DNA of 64,000 nucleotides from Chelativorans xinjiangensis (GTDB taxonomy: Bacteria > Pseudomonadota > Alphaproteobacteria > Rhizobiales > Rhizobiaceae): assembly GCF_009812055.1 (NCBI RefSeq), contig NZ_WQNH01000001.1, forward strand, positions 310,001 to 374,000. The letters run 5' to 3'. This document shows, in pieces, positions 42,637 to 53,001 of this stretch. A program made the translations under genes and the position numbers. How positions within the stretch are numbered: position 1 is the stretch's first letter; each line of letters starts with the position of its first letter. Below the pieces are notes generated by a model. It did no database searches, had not been told where the DNA came from, and was given only the letters and a program-made list of their open reading frames with translations.

Positions 42637-43794
42637 CTACCGGCTGCGGAGCCGCGCAACCGCGTCCCAGTCGACCTCGATACCGAGGCCGGGCCCGGTC
42701 GGAACCGGCAGCAGCCCGTTCTTCTGCCGGTCGGCTCCCGGAGCAGCTCCGGTGATCGCCGTCTTGAACGGGCTGGAATCGGTCTCGCACTCCATGGCGC
42801 GCAGATTGGGCATCGCCGCCGCAAGATGCACGCTCGCCGTCTCGCAGACGATACCGGACATGCCGATGTGAGGCGCGTAGGCCACGTCGTGGGCCGCCGC
42901 GAATTCCGCCATGCGGCGCGTCTCGCTGATGCCGCCCGCGCGGGCGACGTCCGGCTGCAGAAACGACAAGGTCCGGTTGGCGAGGAGACGCATCGCCTGG
43001 TCGAGCGAGTAATTGCTCTCGCCGGCGGCAAGCGGCGTGGCGCAGCGCCGGTGCAGTTCCTCGTAACCCTGCTCGTCTTCCGGCCGCAGCGGTTCCTCGA
43101 ACCAGAAATAGTCGTTGTCGGTGAGCGCGCGGCCGACCTCCACCGCCTCTTCCAGCGTGTAGGCCCAATTGGCGTCCACGCATAATTCGATGCCGTCGCC
43201 TGCTCGCTTGCGCAGCCGTTCGATGCGCTTGCAGGCCTCGCGCACGGGATTGGCGATCTTGACCTTGATCCGCGGGAAGCCCTTTTCCAGGTAGCGGTCG
43301 AGCTCCTGGTCCATGAACTCGTCGGTGCCCCAATTGACGGAAGCCGCGTAGACCGGCACCTCCGCGCGCCCGACACCGCCCAGCAGGCGATAGATCGGCT
43401 GGCCGGCGACCTTTCCCAAAATATCCCACAGCGCGATATCGACGCCGGCGATCGCCTCGATCAGCATGCCGCCCGCGCGGCCCGAAAGGGCGCGCCGCAT
43501 CGACTGCCAAAGCGCGCCGATATTGCGCGCGTCCTGGCCGACCAGCCGGGGCTTCAGCGAGGTCTCGATCAGCTCTGCATAAGCCTTCGGTGAAAAGCGG
43601 GCCAGCGTCTCGCCTACGCCGGCGATCCCCGCATCGGTGCGCACCTCGACAAGGACGATGGAGACCTCGCTATAGGCGCCCCAGGAGGTGATGGTGGGCC
43701 TCGGCAGCGTCTGGGTCAACGGATGCGCGATCACATCGGTGATGCGGATGCCCGGCACTGTGTCCGTTGTCGCAGCTGCCGCCCCTGTCGCCAT
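42637..43794 (-). CDS. Mandelate racemase/muconate lactonizing family enzyme (acid-sugar dehydratase-like)
   Basis: 385 residues. Enolase-superfamily residues are all visible: KVK in RIKVKIA (177-179), metal ligands D207 (CVDANW), E233 (WFEEPL) and E259 (AAGESN), then D282 (LQPDV) and H309 (APHIG) forming the His-Asp dyad of the mandelate racemase subgroup. Such enzymes usually dehydrate sugar acids. The ATG at 43794 has a GGAGGG site; an ATG at 43818 also exists. It is divergent from a GntR regulator with a 21-bp palindrome between them. Confidence 0.9.
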   Translation of the reverse strand: MATGAAAATTDTVPGIRITDVIAHPLTQTLPRPTITSWGAYSEVSIVLVEVRTDAGIAGVGETLARFSPKAYAELIETSLKPRLVGQDARNIGALWQSMRRALSGRAGGMLIEAIAGVDIALWDILGKVAGQPIYRLLGGVGRAEVPVYAASVNWGTDEFMDQELDRYLEKGFPRIKVKIANPVREACKRIERLRKRAGDGIELCVDANWAYTLEEAVEVGRALTDNDYFWFEEPLRPEDEQGYEELHRRCATPLAAGESNYSLDQAMRLLANRTLSFLQPDVARAGGISETRRMAEFAAAHDVAYAPHIGMSGIVCETASVHLAAAMPNLRAMECETDSSPFKTAITGAAPGADRQKNGLLPVPTGPGLGIEVDWDAVARLRSR

Positions 43795-43852
43795 GGGTCT
43801 TATCCCTCCGTCGGTCATCGTCGCATCCTTTTATAGGTCACCAAGATGCTTT

Positions 43853-43873
43853 GCAACTAACAAACTTAGTTGC
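43853..43873. promoter_or_regulatory. Candidate GntR operator, 21-bp palindrome
   Basis: GCAACTAA (43853-43860) and TTAGTTGC (43866-43873) are perfect 8-bp arms around CAAAC. It lies between the divergent enolase-family gene (start 43794) and GntR gene (start 43920), the expected site for the regulator to repress both. Confidence 0.7.
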
Positions 43874-43919
43874 TAAGTTGGAGGCTAGCTGCTAGGTGAT
43901 GGCCCAACAAGGGGTGAAC

Positions 43920-44687
43920 ATGGCCACTGGCTCGACCAGAAAACCGCTTTTCTCCGCCAAACTGGCCGCGCCGTCGCGCTTGGCCGATACGGTGTCGGAT
44001 GCCATCGCCGCGGCCCTCTTCGACGGCCGCATCTCGCCCGGCGAGCCGCTGCCGCCCGAAGGCGAAATCGCCAAAGAGTTCGGAGTGAGCAAGCCGATCG
44101 CGCGGGAAGCGCTGCGGCAGCTTTCGGCGGCGGGGCTGATCTCCACCCAGCAGGGCAAGGTCGCCCGGGCCAAGGCCCTCAACGGAGAGCCGTTGGAGCG
44201 GATCTACGGCTATGCGGTGCGCTCGAGCCTCGAGCGCCTGCGCGAAGCGAACGAAATGCGGCGGGTGGTGGAAACCGGCATTGCCCGTCTCGCCGCGCAG
44301 CGCCGGGGAAAGGCCGGGCTTGCGGCCATGGAAAGAGCGTTGGCCGACATGCAGAGCTCCCTTGGGGACCCCGCCGGCTTCACCGAGGCGGATATCCTGT
44401 TCCATATCGGCCTTGCGCTGGCGACCGGCAATTCGATGATCCGCGTGCAGATGGAGGGGCTGCGCTCGGTGCAGCGCGAGGTTTCGGAACTCTTTTCCCG
44501 CCGCGCCAACCGCACCCCGGCGGACTGGAACGCCACCATCGACCGTCACCGCGCAATCTATGACGCGATCGCTGCCGGCGATGCGGAACTGGCCGAACGG
44601 AAGATCATCGCCCACTTCGAGGCCGCCGACATCGCCTCCCTCGAGGTGGTCGGCAAGCTCGCGCCCGCAGCGGACGGTACGGCATGA
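43920..44687 (+). CDS. GntR-family transcriptional regulator (FadR/FCD type)
   Basis: 255 residues from the ATG at 43920 (AAGGGG site; an ATG at 43899 is the alternative). Winged HTH at about 20-85 (VSDAIAAALFDGRISPGEPL, then GVSKPIAREALRQLSAAGLI). The FCD domain carries E-M-R-R-V-V-E and the ligand/metal residues in ADILFHIGLALATGN and IDRHRAIYDAI. It likely senses a sugar acid or ketosugar and controls the divergent dehydratase and the downstream operon. Its stop overlaps the SDR start. Confidence 0.92.
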   Translation: MATGSTRKPLFSAKLAAPSRLADTVSDAIAAALFDGRISPGEPLPPEGEIAKEFGVSKPIAREALRQLSAAGLISTQQGKVARAKALNGEPLERIYGYAVRSSLERLREANEMRRVVETGIARLAAQRRGKAGLAAMERALADMQSSLGDPAGFTEADILFHIGLALATGNSMIRVQMEGLRSVQREVSELFSRRANRTPADWNATIDRHRAIYDAIAAGDAELAERKIIAHFEAADIASLEVVGKLAPAADGTA

Positions 44688-45484
44688 GCGGCGCAGCGTT
44701 CTCCCTGACCGGCCGCAGGGCCCTCGTCACCGGCGCCAATACCGGCATCGGCAGGGCACTGGCGCTAGGGCTTGCATCGCACGGCGCCGATCTCGTTCTG
44801 CATCATCTTGGCGATGCCGATGGAGCCGCCGAAGTGCGCCGCGAGATCGCCGCCATGGGTCGTGATGCCGCCGTGATGGAAGCCGACTTTGCCGAGGCCG
44901 GAGCGGCGGGAGATCTGGCGGACAAGGCCGTAGCCAGGCACGGCCCGCTCGACATCCTCATCGCCAACGCGGCAATCGAGCAGCGCCGACCGTGGGAGGA
45001 CGTGACGCCGGCCCATGTCGAGGCCCATGTCACCGCCAATTTCGCCTCTCTCCTGGCACTCACGCGCAGGCTCGTGCCGGCCATGGCCGAGCGCGGCTGG
45101 GGCCGCGTCGTGGCGATTGGAAGCGTGTTGGCGACGCGGCCGCGTGCCGAAACCGTGGTCTATGCCGCATTGAAGGCGGCGCAGCTCACCGCAATTCGTG
45201 CCATCGGCCGCGAAGTCGCCCATCGGGGCGTAACCATGAACGTGATTTCCCCCGGCGCCATAGAGACCGAACGCACGGCGGAGCGCTACGCCGATCCGGC
45301 GTTCCGGCAGGCGGTCACAGCGAAGATCCCAGTCGGGCGCACCGGCCGCCCCGAAGACTGCGTAGGACCGGTCATCATGCTTTGCAGCGATGCCGGCGGC
45401 TATATCACCGGCGCCGATATCCCCGTCGACGGAGGCTGGACCATCGGCGATGCACCCGGAGCGCTGCCCGAGGCGGCCTCATGA
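44684..45484 (+). CDS. SDR-family oxidoreductase
   Basis: 266 residues. NAD(P)-binding TGANTGIGRALALGLA, the NNAG-equivalent ANAAI, catalytic Ser in VVAIGSVLATRP, Tyr/Lys in VVYAALKAAQ and a C-terminal GADIPVDGGWTIGD. It starts in a 4-nt overlap with the GntR gene. In this cluster it would oxidise a sugar or aldonic acid, or reduce a keto-intermediate made by the dehydratase; direction is unknown. Confidence 0.88.
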   Translation: MSGAAFSLTGRRALVTGANTGIGRALALGLASHGADLVLHHLGDADGAAEVRREIAAMGRDAAVMEADFAEAGAAGDLADKAVARHGPLDILIANAAIEQRRPWEDVTPAHVEAHVTANFASLLALTRRLVPAMAERGWGRVVAIGSVLATRPRAETVVYAALKAAQLTAIRAIGREVAHRGVTMNVISPGAIETERTAERYADPAFRQAVTAKIPVGRTGRPEDCVGPVIMLCSDAGGYITGADIPVDGGWTIGDAPGALPEAAS

Positions 45485-45579
45485 CAGCGGTGGCGGAGCC
45501 CCGCGTCAAAGCAATACCCGCCAGGTCGTCGACCGCGGCGGGCATGTTCGAAAACGGCTAAAAATCCAGGGAGGAGTTC

Positions 45580-46833
45580 ATGAAAGCCGCAAGGAAAAGT
45601 CTGGTAGTCCCGGCGCTGATGGCGCTGGGTATGATGACGACGACTTCGCTATCGGCGGAAGAGTTGCGCTTCACCGTTTGGACCGGAAGCGACGCTCATC
45701 TGGCCATGCTCAACGGCATCGCCGAAAGCTTCAAGGAAACGCATCCGGACGTCACGGTGCGGTTCGAAACAATCCCGGCCGCCGACTACACGCAGAAGCT
45801 GACGTTCCAGCTCGCAGGCGGCAATCCGCCCGATCTCGGCTGGATCATGGAAGACGCGGCGCCCACATTCGGGGCGGCCGGCGTGCTCATGGACCTCGGG
45901 CCGGCCCTGCGCGGGATCGAGGGCTATGGCCTGGAGGATTTCTCGCCAAGCGCGATGGGCCTCTGGGTGGACGGCGAGAAGGTCTATGGCATTCCGTTTT
46001 CCACTTCACCCTTCATGATCTTCTACAACAAGGCCATGTTCGATAAGGCGGGCCTGGAAGACCCGCTCGCGCTCGCCGCCAAGGGCGAATGGGACATGGA
46101 TAAGTTCCAGCAAGTCTCCAAGGCGCTCACCGAGGCGAATCCGGGCAAATGGGGCTTCGAATTCAAGGACGGCCAAGGCTACGATTCCCGCATCATGCAC
46201 GCGTTGATGCCGCCGATCCGCGCCTATGGCGGAAACGCCTGGACGAACGGCGAATGCGGCTTCGATGATCCCGAGGCGGTCGCCGCGGTCCAGCAGCTGC
46301 ACAATATGGTGTTCAAGGACAAATCGATCGTGCCGCCGGGAGAGCAAGGCGACTACTTCTCCGGCGGCTCCGCGATGACGATCAACCAGATTTCCCGTGC
46401 TTCGAAGATGCCGGAAGCGGGCTTCGAGTGGGGCATCGCGCCCTTGCCGAGCGGTCCGGGCGGCGAATCTCCCGTTATCGGCCAGGCGGCAATCGTGGTC
46501 TTCGACCAAGGAAAGCAGAAGGAACTTGCCGCCGAGTTTCTGGCGCACATGACGAATGAGGAGAATGTGGCCACCATGGCCCAGTTCTTCCCGCCGGCAC
46601 GCCAGTCCGTGTTGAACAGCGACGCCTTCACCCAGAGCAACGAGCTGATCTCGGCCGAGCAGATGGCCCGTGTCAGCGATGCCATCGCCAAAGGCAAGGT
46701 TCTGCCCAGCCACGAGCGCAGCCCTCAGATCCTGGCGGCCATGGCACCCCGCGTCGATGCGCTGTGGAAGCCGGATGCGGACGTCGCCAAAGCCCTGGAA
46801 GCCGTCTGCGCGGCGGTCCAGCCGCAACTTTGA
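45580..46833 (+). CDS. Carbohydrate ABC transporter substrate-binding protein
   Basis: 417 residues, extracellular solute-binding family 1. Signal peptide about 1-26 (LSA|EELRF). Landmarks are FTVWTGSDAHLAMLNGIAES, VRFETIPAADYTQKLTFQLA, GNPPDLGWIMED and GIPFSTSPFMIFYNKAMFDKA. A GGGAGGAG site is seven bases before the ATG. The preceding 95 bp after the SDR stop hold only a 26-codon frame that I do not call. It is followed after 12 bp by its permease genes. Confidence 0.92.
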   Translation: MKAARKSLVVPALMALGMMTTTSLSAEELRFTVWTGSDAHLAMLNGIAESFKETHPDVTVRFETIPAADYTQKLTFQLAGGNPPDLGWIMEDAAPTFGAAGVLMDLGPALRGIEGYGLEDFSPSAMGLWVDGEKVYGIPFSTSPFMIFYNKAMFDKAGLEDPLALAAKGEWDMDKFQQVSKALTEANPGKWGFEFKDGQGYDSRIMHALMPPIRAYGGNAWTNGECGFDDPEAVAAVQQLHNMVFKDKSIVPPGEQGDYFSGGSAMTINQISRASKMPEAGFEWGIAPLPSGPGGESPVIGQAAIVVFDQGKQKELAAEFLAHMTNEENVATMAQFFPPARQSVLNSDAFTQSNELISAEQMARVSDAIAKGKVLPSHERSPQILAAMAPRVDALWKPDADVAKALEAVCAAVQPQL

Positions 46834-46845
46834 CCGGTGGAGTGG

Positions 46846-47775
46846 ATGGCCGTACCCGCCACCGATAAGAACTCGGCACGCTTCCTGCGCGTGCCGAGGC
46901 TTGCCCTGAAGCATAGGGAAGCCGTAGAGGCCTGGCTCTTCGTCAGCCCGATCCTCACCGGCTTCCTGATCTTTTTCCTCGGCCCGCTGATCGCGGTCTT
47001 CTTCTACAGCATGACCGAATGGAACCTGCTGACCCAGCAGGCGGCCTTCGTCGGCATGGAGAACTACGCGGACGCCCTCTCCAGGAACCCCGACTTCTGG
47101 CACGTGGTCCGCAACTCGCTCATCTTTGCAGCCGGATTGGTTCCGCTGAACATGGCGCTTGCGCTGACGCTCGCGCTTGCCCTGTCGCGCCCCTTTTTCG
47201 GCGTGGTCTTCTTTCGCGCCGTCTTTTTTGCGCCGGTCGTCACCTCCGCGGTGGCCTGGGCGATCGTCTGGAAATTCCTGCTGCAGAACGAGGCCGGGGC
47301 GGTCAACCAGATCCTGGCCGTCGTCGGCATCGATGGTCCCAACTGGCTGCGCGAGCCGGATTGGGCGATGGCCGCGGTCATCGTCACCCGCGTCATCAAG
47401 ATGGTCGGGCTGAACATGATCCTCTATATCGCCGCGCTGCAAACCATTCCGCGCGATTATGAGGAGGCGGCGCGGCTGGAAGGGGCGTCCAACTGGCAGA
47501 TCTTCCGCATGGTCATCTGGCCGCTTTTGGCACCGACCACGCTCATCATCATGGTCATCACCACGATCGGCTCGTTCAAGGTGTTCGACCACATCTACCT
47601 GATGACCGGCGGCGGCCCGGAGAACGGCACGCTGGTACTCGCCTTCTACATCTACGAGCAGGGCTTCAAGTTCTTCAATGTCGGCTATGCCTCGGCCTTG
47701 GCCATGATCATGTTCGTCGTGGTCATGGTCCTCACCATCGTCCAGCTGATGCTCAGGCGGAAGGACATGCAATGA
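46846..47775 (+). CDS. Carbohydrate ABC transporter permease (MalF/UgpA type)
   Basis: 309 residues with six helices and the EAA motif YEEAARLEGASNWQIFRMVIWPLLAP. AWLFVSPILTGFLIFFLGPL is the typical first helix. The ATG at 46846 has a GGTGGAG site; an in-frame GTG at 46837 is less likely. The stop overlaps the next permease start (ATGA at 47772). Confidence 0.92.
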   Translation: MAVPATDKNSARFLRVPRLALKHREAVEAWLFVSPILTGFLIFFLGPLIAVFFYSMTEWNLLTQQAAFVGMENYADALSRNPDFWHVVRNSLIFAAGLVPLNMALALTLALALSRPFFGVVFFRAVFFAPVVTSAVAWAIVWKFLLQNEAGAVNQILAVVGIDGPNWLREPDWAMAAVIVTRVIKMVGLNMILYIAALQTIPRDYEEAARLEGASNWQIFRMVIWPLLAPTTLIIMVITTIGSFKVFDHIYLMTGGGPENGTLVLAFYIYEQGFKFFNVGYASALAMIMFVVVMVLTIVQLMLRRKDMQ

Positions 47776-48620
47776 CGCTCACGGTCAGGCAAATCCGTAC
47801 CCTCAACCGCATCTGCTGGACGATCTCGCTTCTCGTCGTGGCGATCCCCTTCGTCTTCCCGTTCCTTTGGATGATCTCCTCCGGATTCAAGAGCGCGACC
47901 GAAATCTTCGGACAGCCCAGCCTGATCCCACGCGTCTGGCGCTGGCAGAATTTCGTGGAAGTCTTCGAATATCAGCCCTTCGCGCGGCAGTATTTCAACT
48001 CGCTCTACATCGCGCTTGCCGTGACAGCGTTGACGCTGGTGTTCTCGTCTCTGGCCGGCTACGCGCTGGCGCGGATGCGCTTTGCCGGGGCGGGACTGCT
48101 GATGCTCTTCCTCATCTCGGCCTTGATGGTGCCCGAGGAAGTCACGATCATCCCGAACTTCTTTCTCATCCGCTGGATGGGGCTGATGGATACCCACTCA
48201 CCGCTGATCCTGCTGCCGGTGTTCGGGCCGCACGGAGTGATGGCCACTTTCCTGATGCGTCAGTATTTCCTGGCGCTGCCCAAGGAGCTGGAGGAGGCCG
48301 GCAAGATGGACGGTCTGTCGCGCCTCGGCATCTGGTGGCGCATCGCGCTCCCCATGTCGCGGCCGGCGCTTGCCGCGGTCGCGATCATCACCTTCCTGTT
48401 TTCCTGGAACCTGTTCCTGGAGCCGCTGGTATTTCTGAGTTCGCTCGAGCTCTTCACCCTGCCGCTGGCGCTCAGCAACTTCACGGACGCCTACGGCCTG
48501 CCGCTCTGGCATTTGCAGCTCGCCGCAACCAGCCTCGCGGTGGTGCCCATCCTGGGCGTCTATCTGATCGCCCAGCGCCAGATCATTGAGAGCTTCGCCC
48601 TGTCGGGGGTCAAGGGATAG
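47772..48620 (+). CDS. Carbohydrate ABC transporter permease (MalG/UgpE type)
   Basis: 282 residues with six helices; EEAGKMDGLSRLGIWWRIALPMSRP is the EAA loop and FVFPFLWMISSGFKSATEIF the standard MalG N-terminal pattern. It partners the preceding permease and starts by a 4-nt overlap with it. Confidence 0.92.
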   Translation: MTLTVRQIRTLNRICWTISLLVVAIPFVFPFLWMISSGFKSATEIFGQPSLIPRVWRWQNFVEVFEYQPFARQYFNSLYIALAVTALTLVFSSLAGYALARMRFAGAGLLMLFLISALMVPEEVTIIPNFFLIRWMGLMDTHSPLILLPVFGPHGVMATFLMRQYFLALPKELEEAGKMDGLSRLGIWWRIALPMSRPALAAVAIITFLFSWNLFLEPLVFLSSLELFTLPLALSNFTDAYGLPLWHLQLAATSLAVVPILGVYLIAQRQIIESFALSGVKG

Positions 48621-48652
48621 CCGCACGGCCGGCACAAACAACGGAACCACAC

Positions 48653-49714
<1,062 letters not shown>

Positions 49715-49724
49715 TTGGGCGCGA

Positions 49725-51002
49725 TCACGCCCTGGCGGTCACAATCTTATCCAGCGCCTTTGCCAGCCCGAGAATGCGCGCGTCATCCCCGTTGCGCCCC
49801 GCCAGCATGAGGCTTCCCGGCAATACGCCGTTGCCCTTCGTGGGCATGGCCATGGCACAGCCGTCCGCGAGATTGATCAGGGAGCAGTTGCGCAGCATCA
49901 TCGCGTTGACCGCGTCGAAATTCTCGTTCGCCTCGGCAATCGTCGGCGGCATGATCGCCAGCGTCGGCGCAATCAACGCATCGTAGCCTTCCATCACATC
50001 GGCAAATCGGCGCACGACATCGGCGCGTTTCCGGCGCGCGTCTTCCAGGTCTCTGGCGGAAAGCGTCTCGGCGAAACGGATGCGTTTCAGGATGCGCGGG
50101 TCGCCCACGGTCTCAAGCTCGTCGAGGTGGTCGCGGTAAAGCGCATGGGCCTCGGAGGCGATGATGACGCGGTTGAGCCCCAGCGCCTCCGGCAAAAAGC
50201 CCAGATCGAGCTCCGCCAACTCATGCCCGGCTTGGCGAAGCAGGTCACAGGCGTGCATGAAATGATCGCGCGTGAAAGCGTCGATGTCGTTGACGAAGGC
50301 ATGGACCGGAACCGCCAGGCACAGCGGCCGCTCCGGAGCCTGTAGAGGCTCCAGCCCGTCCCCCAGAACGCGCATGAAAAGGAGCACCCTTTCAAGATCG
50401 GCGCAGAGCGGGCCGACACTGTCCAACAGATCGGACAGCGGATGAACGCCTTCGCGCGGCACGGCGCCTTGCGAAGGCTTGTAGCCGTAGAGCCCGTTGA
50501 CCGCCGCGGGGATGCGGACGGAACCGCCCGTATCCGTCCCGAGACCCGCATCGCACAGTCCATGGGCAACGGTGAGTGCCGCCCCCGACGAAGAACCGCC
50601 GGGAATGCGCGATGCGTCGAAGGCGCTTCCCGGCGTTCCGTAGTGAGGGTTGAGGCCGACGCCGGAATAGGCGAACTCGCTCATCGACGTGCGGCCGAAA
50701 CACAGCGCCCCGGCCGCCTTCAGACGCGCCACCACGGCGGCATCCGCTTTCGCGGGGGGAGCGTTTTTCAGAAGCTTCGAGCCGGCGCTCGTCACATGGC
50801 CTTCTTCGTCGAAAAGGTCCTTGAGGGAGACCAGCATGCCATAAAGGGGCATCGCTTCCCCGGCCTTCCTGCGCGCCTTGAGCGCGGAAGCGTCGGCCAG
50901 GATCCTGTCGGGATCGAAGGCGGTGAATATCCGGCCGGCCTCATCGCCCAGCCCCTCCACCTTGGCGATGGCCTCCTTGGCCTTGGCGACGATATCGGTC
51001 AT
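49725..51002 (-). CDS. Amidase-signature family hydrolase
   Basis: 425 residues from the ATG at 51002 (GGAGAGGG site). The Ser-cisSer-Lys triad is visible: K61 (LVSLKDLF), the serine cluster 137-139 (IPGGSSSGAA) and S161 (GTDTGGSVRIPA). The amidase hydrolyses a carboxamide or similar bond. It lies at the end of an operon with DUF2848 and a TRAP transporter, so the imported compound is likely an amide or yields one. The substrate cannot be assigned. Confidence 0.9.
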   Translation of the reverse strand: MTDIVAKAKEAIAKVEGLGDEAGRIFTAFDPDRILADASALKARRKAGEAMPLYGMLVSLKDLFDEEGHVTSAGSKLLKNAPPAKADAAVVARLKAAGALCFGRTSMSEFAYSGVGLNPHYGTPGSAFDASRIPGGSSSGAALTVAHGLCDAGLGTDTGGSVRIPAAVNGLYGYKPSQGAVPREGVHPLSDLLDSVGPLCADLERVLLFMRVLGDGLEPLQAPERPLCLAVPVHAFVNDIDAFTRDHFMHACDLLRQAGHELAELDLGFLPEALGLNRVIIASEAHALYRDHLDELETVGDPRILKRIRFAETLSARDLEDARRKRADVVRRFADVMEGYDALIAPTLAIMPPTIAEANENFDAVNAMMLRNCSLINLADGCAMAMPTKGNGVLPGSLMLAGRNGDDARILGLAKALDKIVTARA

Positions 51003-51021
51003 ATCTTCGATCCCTCTCCTG

Positions 51022-51693
51022 TCAGGCAACTGCCGGCAATGTCCTTATAGAATAGCTATGGGCGATCGTGCGTCCGTTATGCGGGTCGCGCATCTCCATG
51101 CGGAATTCGGCGGCCGGTCGCACGCCGCCTGACGTGACGCCGAGCGTCCCGCCCAGCATGGCCGCGGGCCCTTCCCTGGACAACACTTCCAGCTCCGCGC
51201 CCTCCATCAGCTCCGCCATGGGCCGCATCGCGCTCAGTGTTCCTTCCTGGTAGAGGGTCCAGTCGCCGTTCTCCTTGATCCAGGAGCGCAGCTCGAGAGC
51301 GTCCAGACGGTCCGCGACCTGTTCGAAATCCCAAAGCTCGCCGGCGCACGGCTTGGCGCAAACCTGCTTCGACAGGGCCACCGAGTGCGCTTCCAGCTCC
51401 CGGTCGGTGTGGTCGGAGGCAAGACCCAGATAGGTTTTGCCCCCCGCGCGCACGATGAGCGGCTCCACCTCGCCGGACGTGTTAGCCCCCACGAACTGGA
51501 GCGACCGCGCCTGTGTGAGAAGGCCCGCGGAAACGCGGTAGTACAGCGGAACGGCGGACGGCGGGGCTACGCCGATGGCCGCGAGCTCGTCGATATGATG
51601 CTGGATGGCGTCCGGGTTGCGGCCCGTCCAGCCGGCCACGACGCAGTGGGCGAAATCGAGGTCGAGCGTGCTTTCGGCGCATGTGAAGCGCAT
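51022..51693 (-). CDS. DUF2848 family protein
   Basis: 223 residues. I recognise the DUF2848 pattern from the N-terminal VVAGWTGRNPDAIQHHIDEL, PLYYRVSAGLLT and GLASDHTDRELEA. The fold is thought to be related to fumarylacetoacetase-like or similar catabolic enzymes, but no activity is firmly known to me. It lies 19 bp before the amidase start and 24 bp after the TRAP large permease, and such DUF2848-amidase-TRAP groupings suggest a shared catabolic route. Confidence 0.8.
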   Translation of the reverse strand: MRFTCAESTLDLDFAHCVVAGWTGRNPDAIQHHIDELAAIGVAPPSAVPLYYRVSAGLLTQARSLQFVGANTSGEVEPLIVRAGGKTYLGLASDHTDRELEAHSVALSKQVCAKPCAGELWDFEQVADRLDALELRSWIKENGDWTLYQEGTLSAMRPMAELMEGAELEVLSREGPAAMLGGTLGVTSGGVRPAAEFRMEMRDPHNGRTIAHSYSIRTLPAVA

Positions 51694-51717
51694 GGAGATA
51701 CTCCTTCTTGAAGAGGG

Positions 51718-52998
51718 TTACAGCGCGGCAGGCAGGAACAATGCCAGGCCGGGAAAGAGGACAAGCATCCCCACCATGGCCAGCATGACGAGCGCATAGG
51801 GCAGAGCGCCCACCATCACCTCGGTCAGCGTTCCCGATTTGCGCGCGCCTTGAACGACATAGAGGTTGAGGCCCACCGGCGGCGTGATCAGCGCCATCTC
51901 GATGAGCACGATCATCAGGACGCCGAACCAGACCTTGTCGAAGCCGAGTTCGGCGACGATCGGCACGATGATGGGAATGGTGGCGACCATCAGGGACAGG
52001 GTTTCGATGAAGAAGCCGAGAACGATGTAGAGCAGGATCACCAGGAACAGCGTTCCCATTGGCGACAGGCCGGATCCCTGCAGCAGGCCGGTGAGCTCGC
52101 GGCCGAGACCCGCCGAGGCCAGGGTGAAATTGAGGAAATAGGCGCCGATGATGACGAGCATGATCATCGCGGTGATCCTGATCGTGCCCAGCAGCGCTTC
52201 GCGCAGCATGTTCAGCCCCACCCCGCCACTGATCGCGGCGATCAGCAGCGCCATGGCGACGCCGATGGCGGCCGATTCCGTCGGCGTCGCCCATCCGGCA
52301 TAGATGGAGCCGATGACAACCGTGAAGAGGGCGATGATGGGCAGAAGCTGAATGAGGCTTGCGAAGCGCTCCCCCCAGCCGAAGCTGCGGCTCGAACCGC
52401 CGAGAGCCGGCCGGAACCAGCAGATGAGCGCGGTTATCGCCATGAAGGCGGCCGCCATCAGGAGGCCGGGTATGAGACCTGCCAGAAAGAGCCGCGGAAT
52501 GGAGGTCTCGGTCAGGAAGCCGTAGACGATCAGGTTGATCGATGGCGGTATGAGAATGCCAAGCGTGCCTCCCGCCGCAATCGCCCCCGAGAAGAGGCGC
52601 GGGTCGTAGCCGAGCTTGTCGGCCTGCGGCATGGCGACCGTCGCCACCGTGGCCGCCGTCGCCACCGAAGAGCCGGAAGTGGCCGAAAACAGGGTGGCGG
52701 TGCCGATATTGGCGTGAACCAGGCCGCCCGGCAGCCAGGAGAACCATTTGTCGAGGGAAGAATAGGTCCGCTCGGCCACGCCGCCGCGCACGAGGATTTC
52801 GCCGAGCAATACGAAGAACGGGATAGCGATCAGCGTGGAGCTGTTGGACGACGACCAGACCACCTGACCGAGCCCGCGGATCAGCGGGAATGGCGAAGCG
52901 AACAGGTCGATGCCGAATCCCAGGATGAACAGAACGATCCCAACCGGGATGGAGAGGGAGAGCAAGCCAAGAAGCGCGATGGAGACGGACCAGATCAC
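51718..52998 (-). CDS. TRAP transporter large permease (DctM type)
   Basis: 426 residues, the usual length. About 12 helices; IPVGIVLFILGFGIDLFAS, the SSNSSTLIAIPFFVLLGEIL segment and GTLGILIPPSINLIVYGFLT are standard DctM motifs. It starts three bases after the small permease stop. Confidence 0.93.
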   Translation of the reverse strand: MIWSVSIALLGLLSLSIPVGIVLFILGFGIDLFASPFPLIRGLGQVVWSSSNSSTLIAIPFFVLLGEILVRGGVAERTYSSLDKWFSWLPGGLVHANIGTATLFSATSGSSVATAATVATVAMPQADKLGYDPRLFSGAIAAGGTLGILIPPSINLIVYGFLTETSIPRLFLAGLIPGLLMAAAFMAITALICWFRPALGGSSRSFGWGERFASLIQLLPIIALFTVVIGSIYAGWATPTESAAIGVAMALLIAAISGGVGLNMLREALLGTIRITAMIMLVIIGAYFLNFTLASAGLGRELTGLLQGSGLSPMGTLFLVILLYIVLGFFIETLSLMVATIPIIVPIVAELGFDKVWFGVLMIVLIEMALITPPVGLNLYVVQGARKSGTLTEVMVGALPYALVMLAMVGMLVLFPGLALFLPAAL

Positions 52999-53001
52999 GG
53001 C

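Noticed and set aside
45481-45561. A 26-codon frame starting in an ATGA overlap with the SDR gene
   Set aside because: Too short, no motif, no ribosome site of its own; probably the untranslated spacer before the binding-protein gene.
46006-47772. A 588-codon minus-strand open frame
   Set aside because: Antisense to the sugar-binding protein and permease genes, whose motifs are clear; the His/Asp/Arg-rich translation is shadow.
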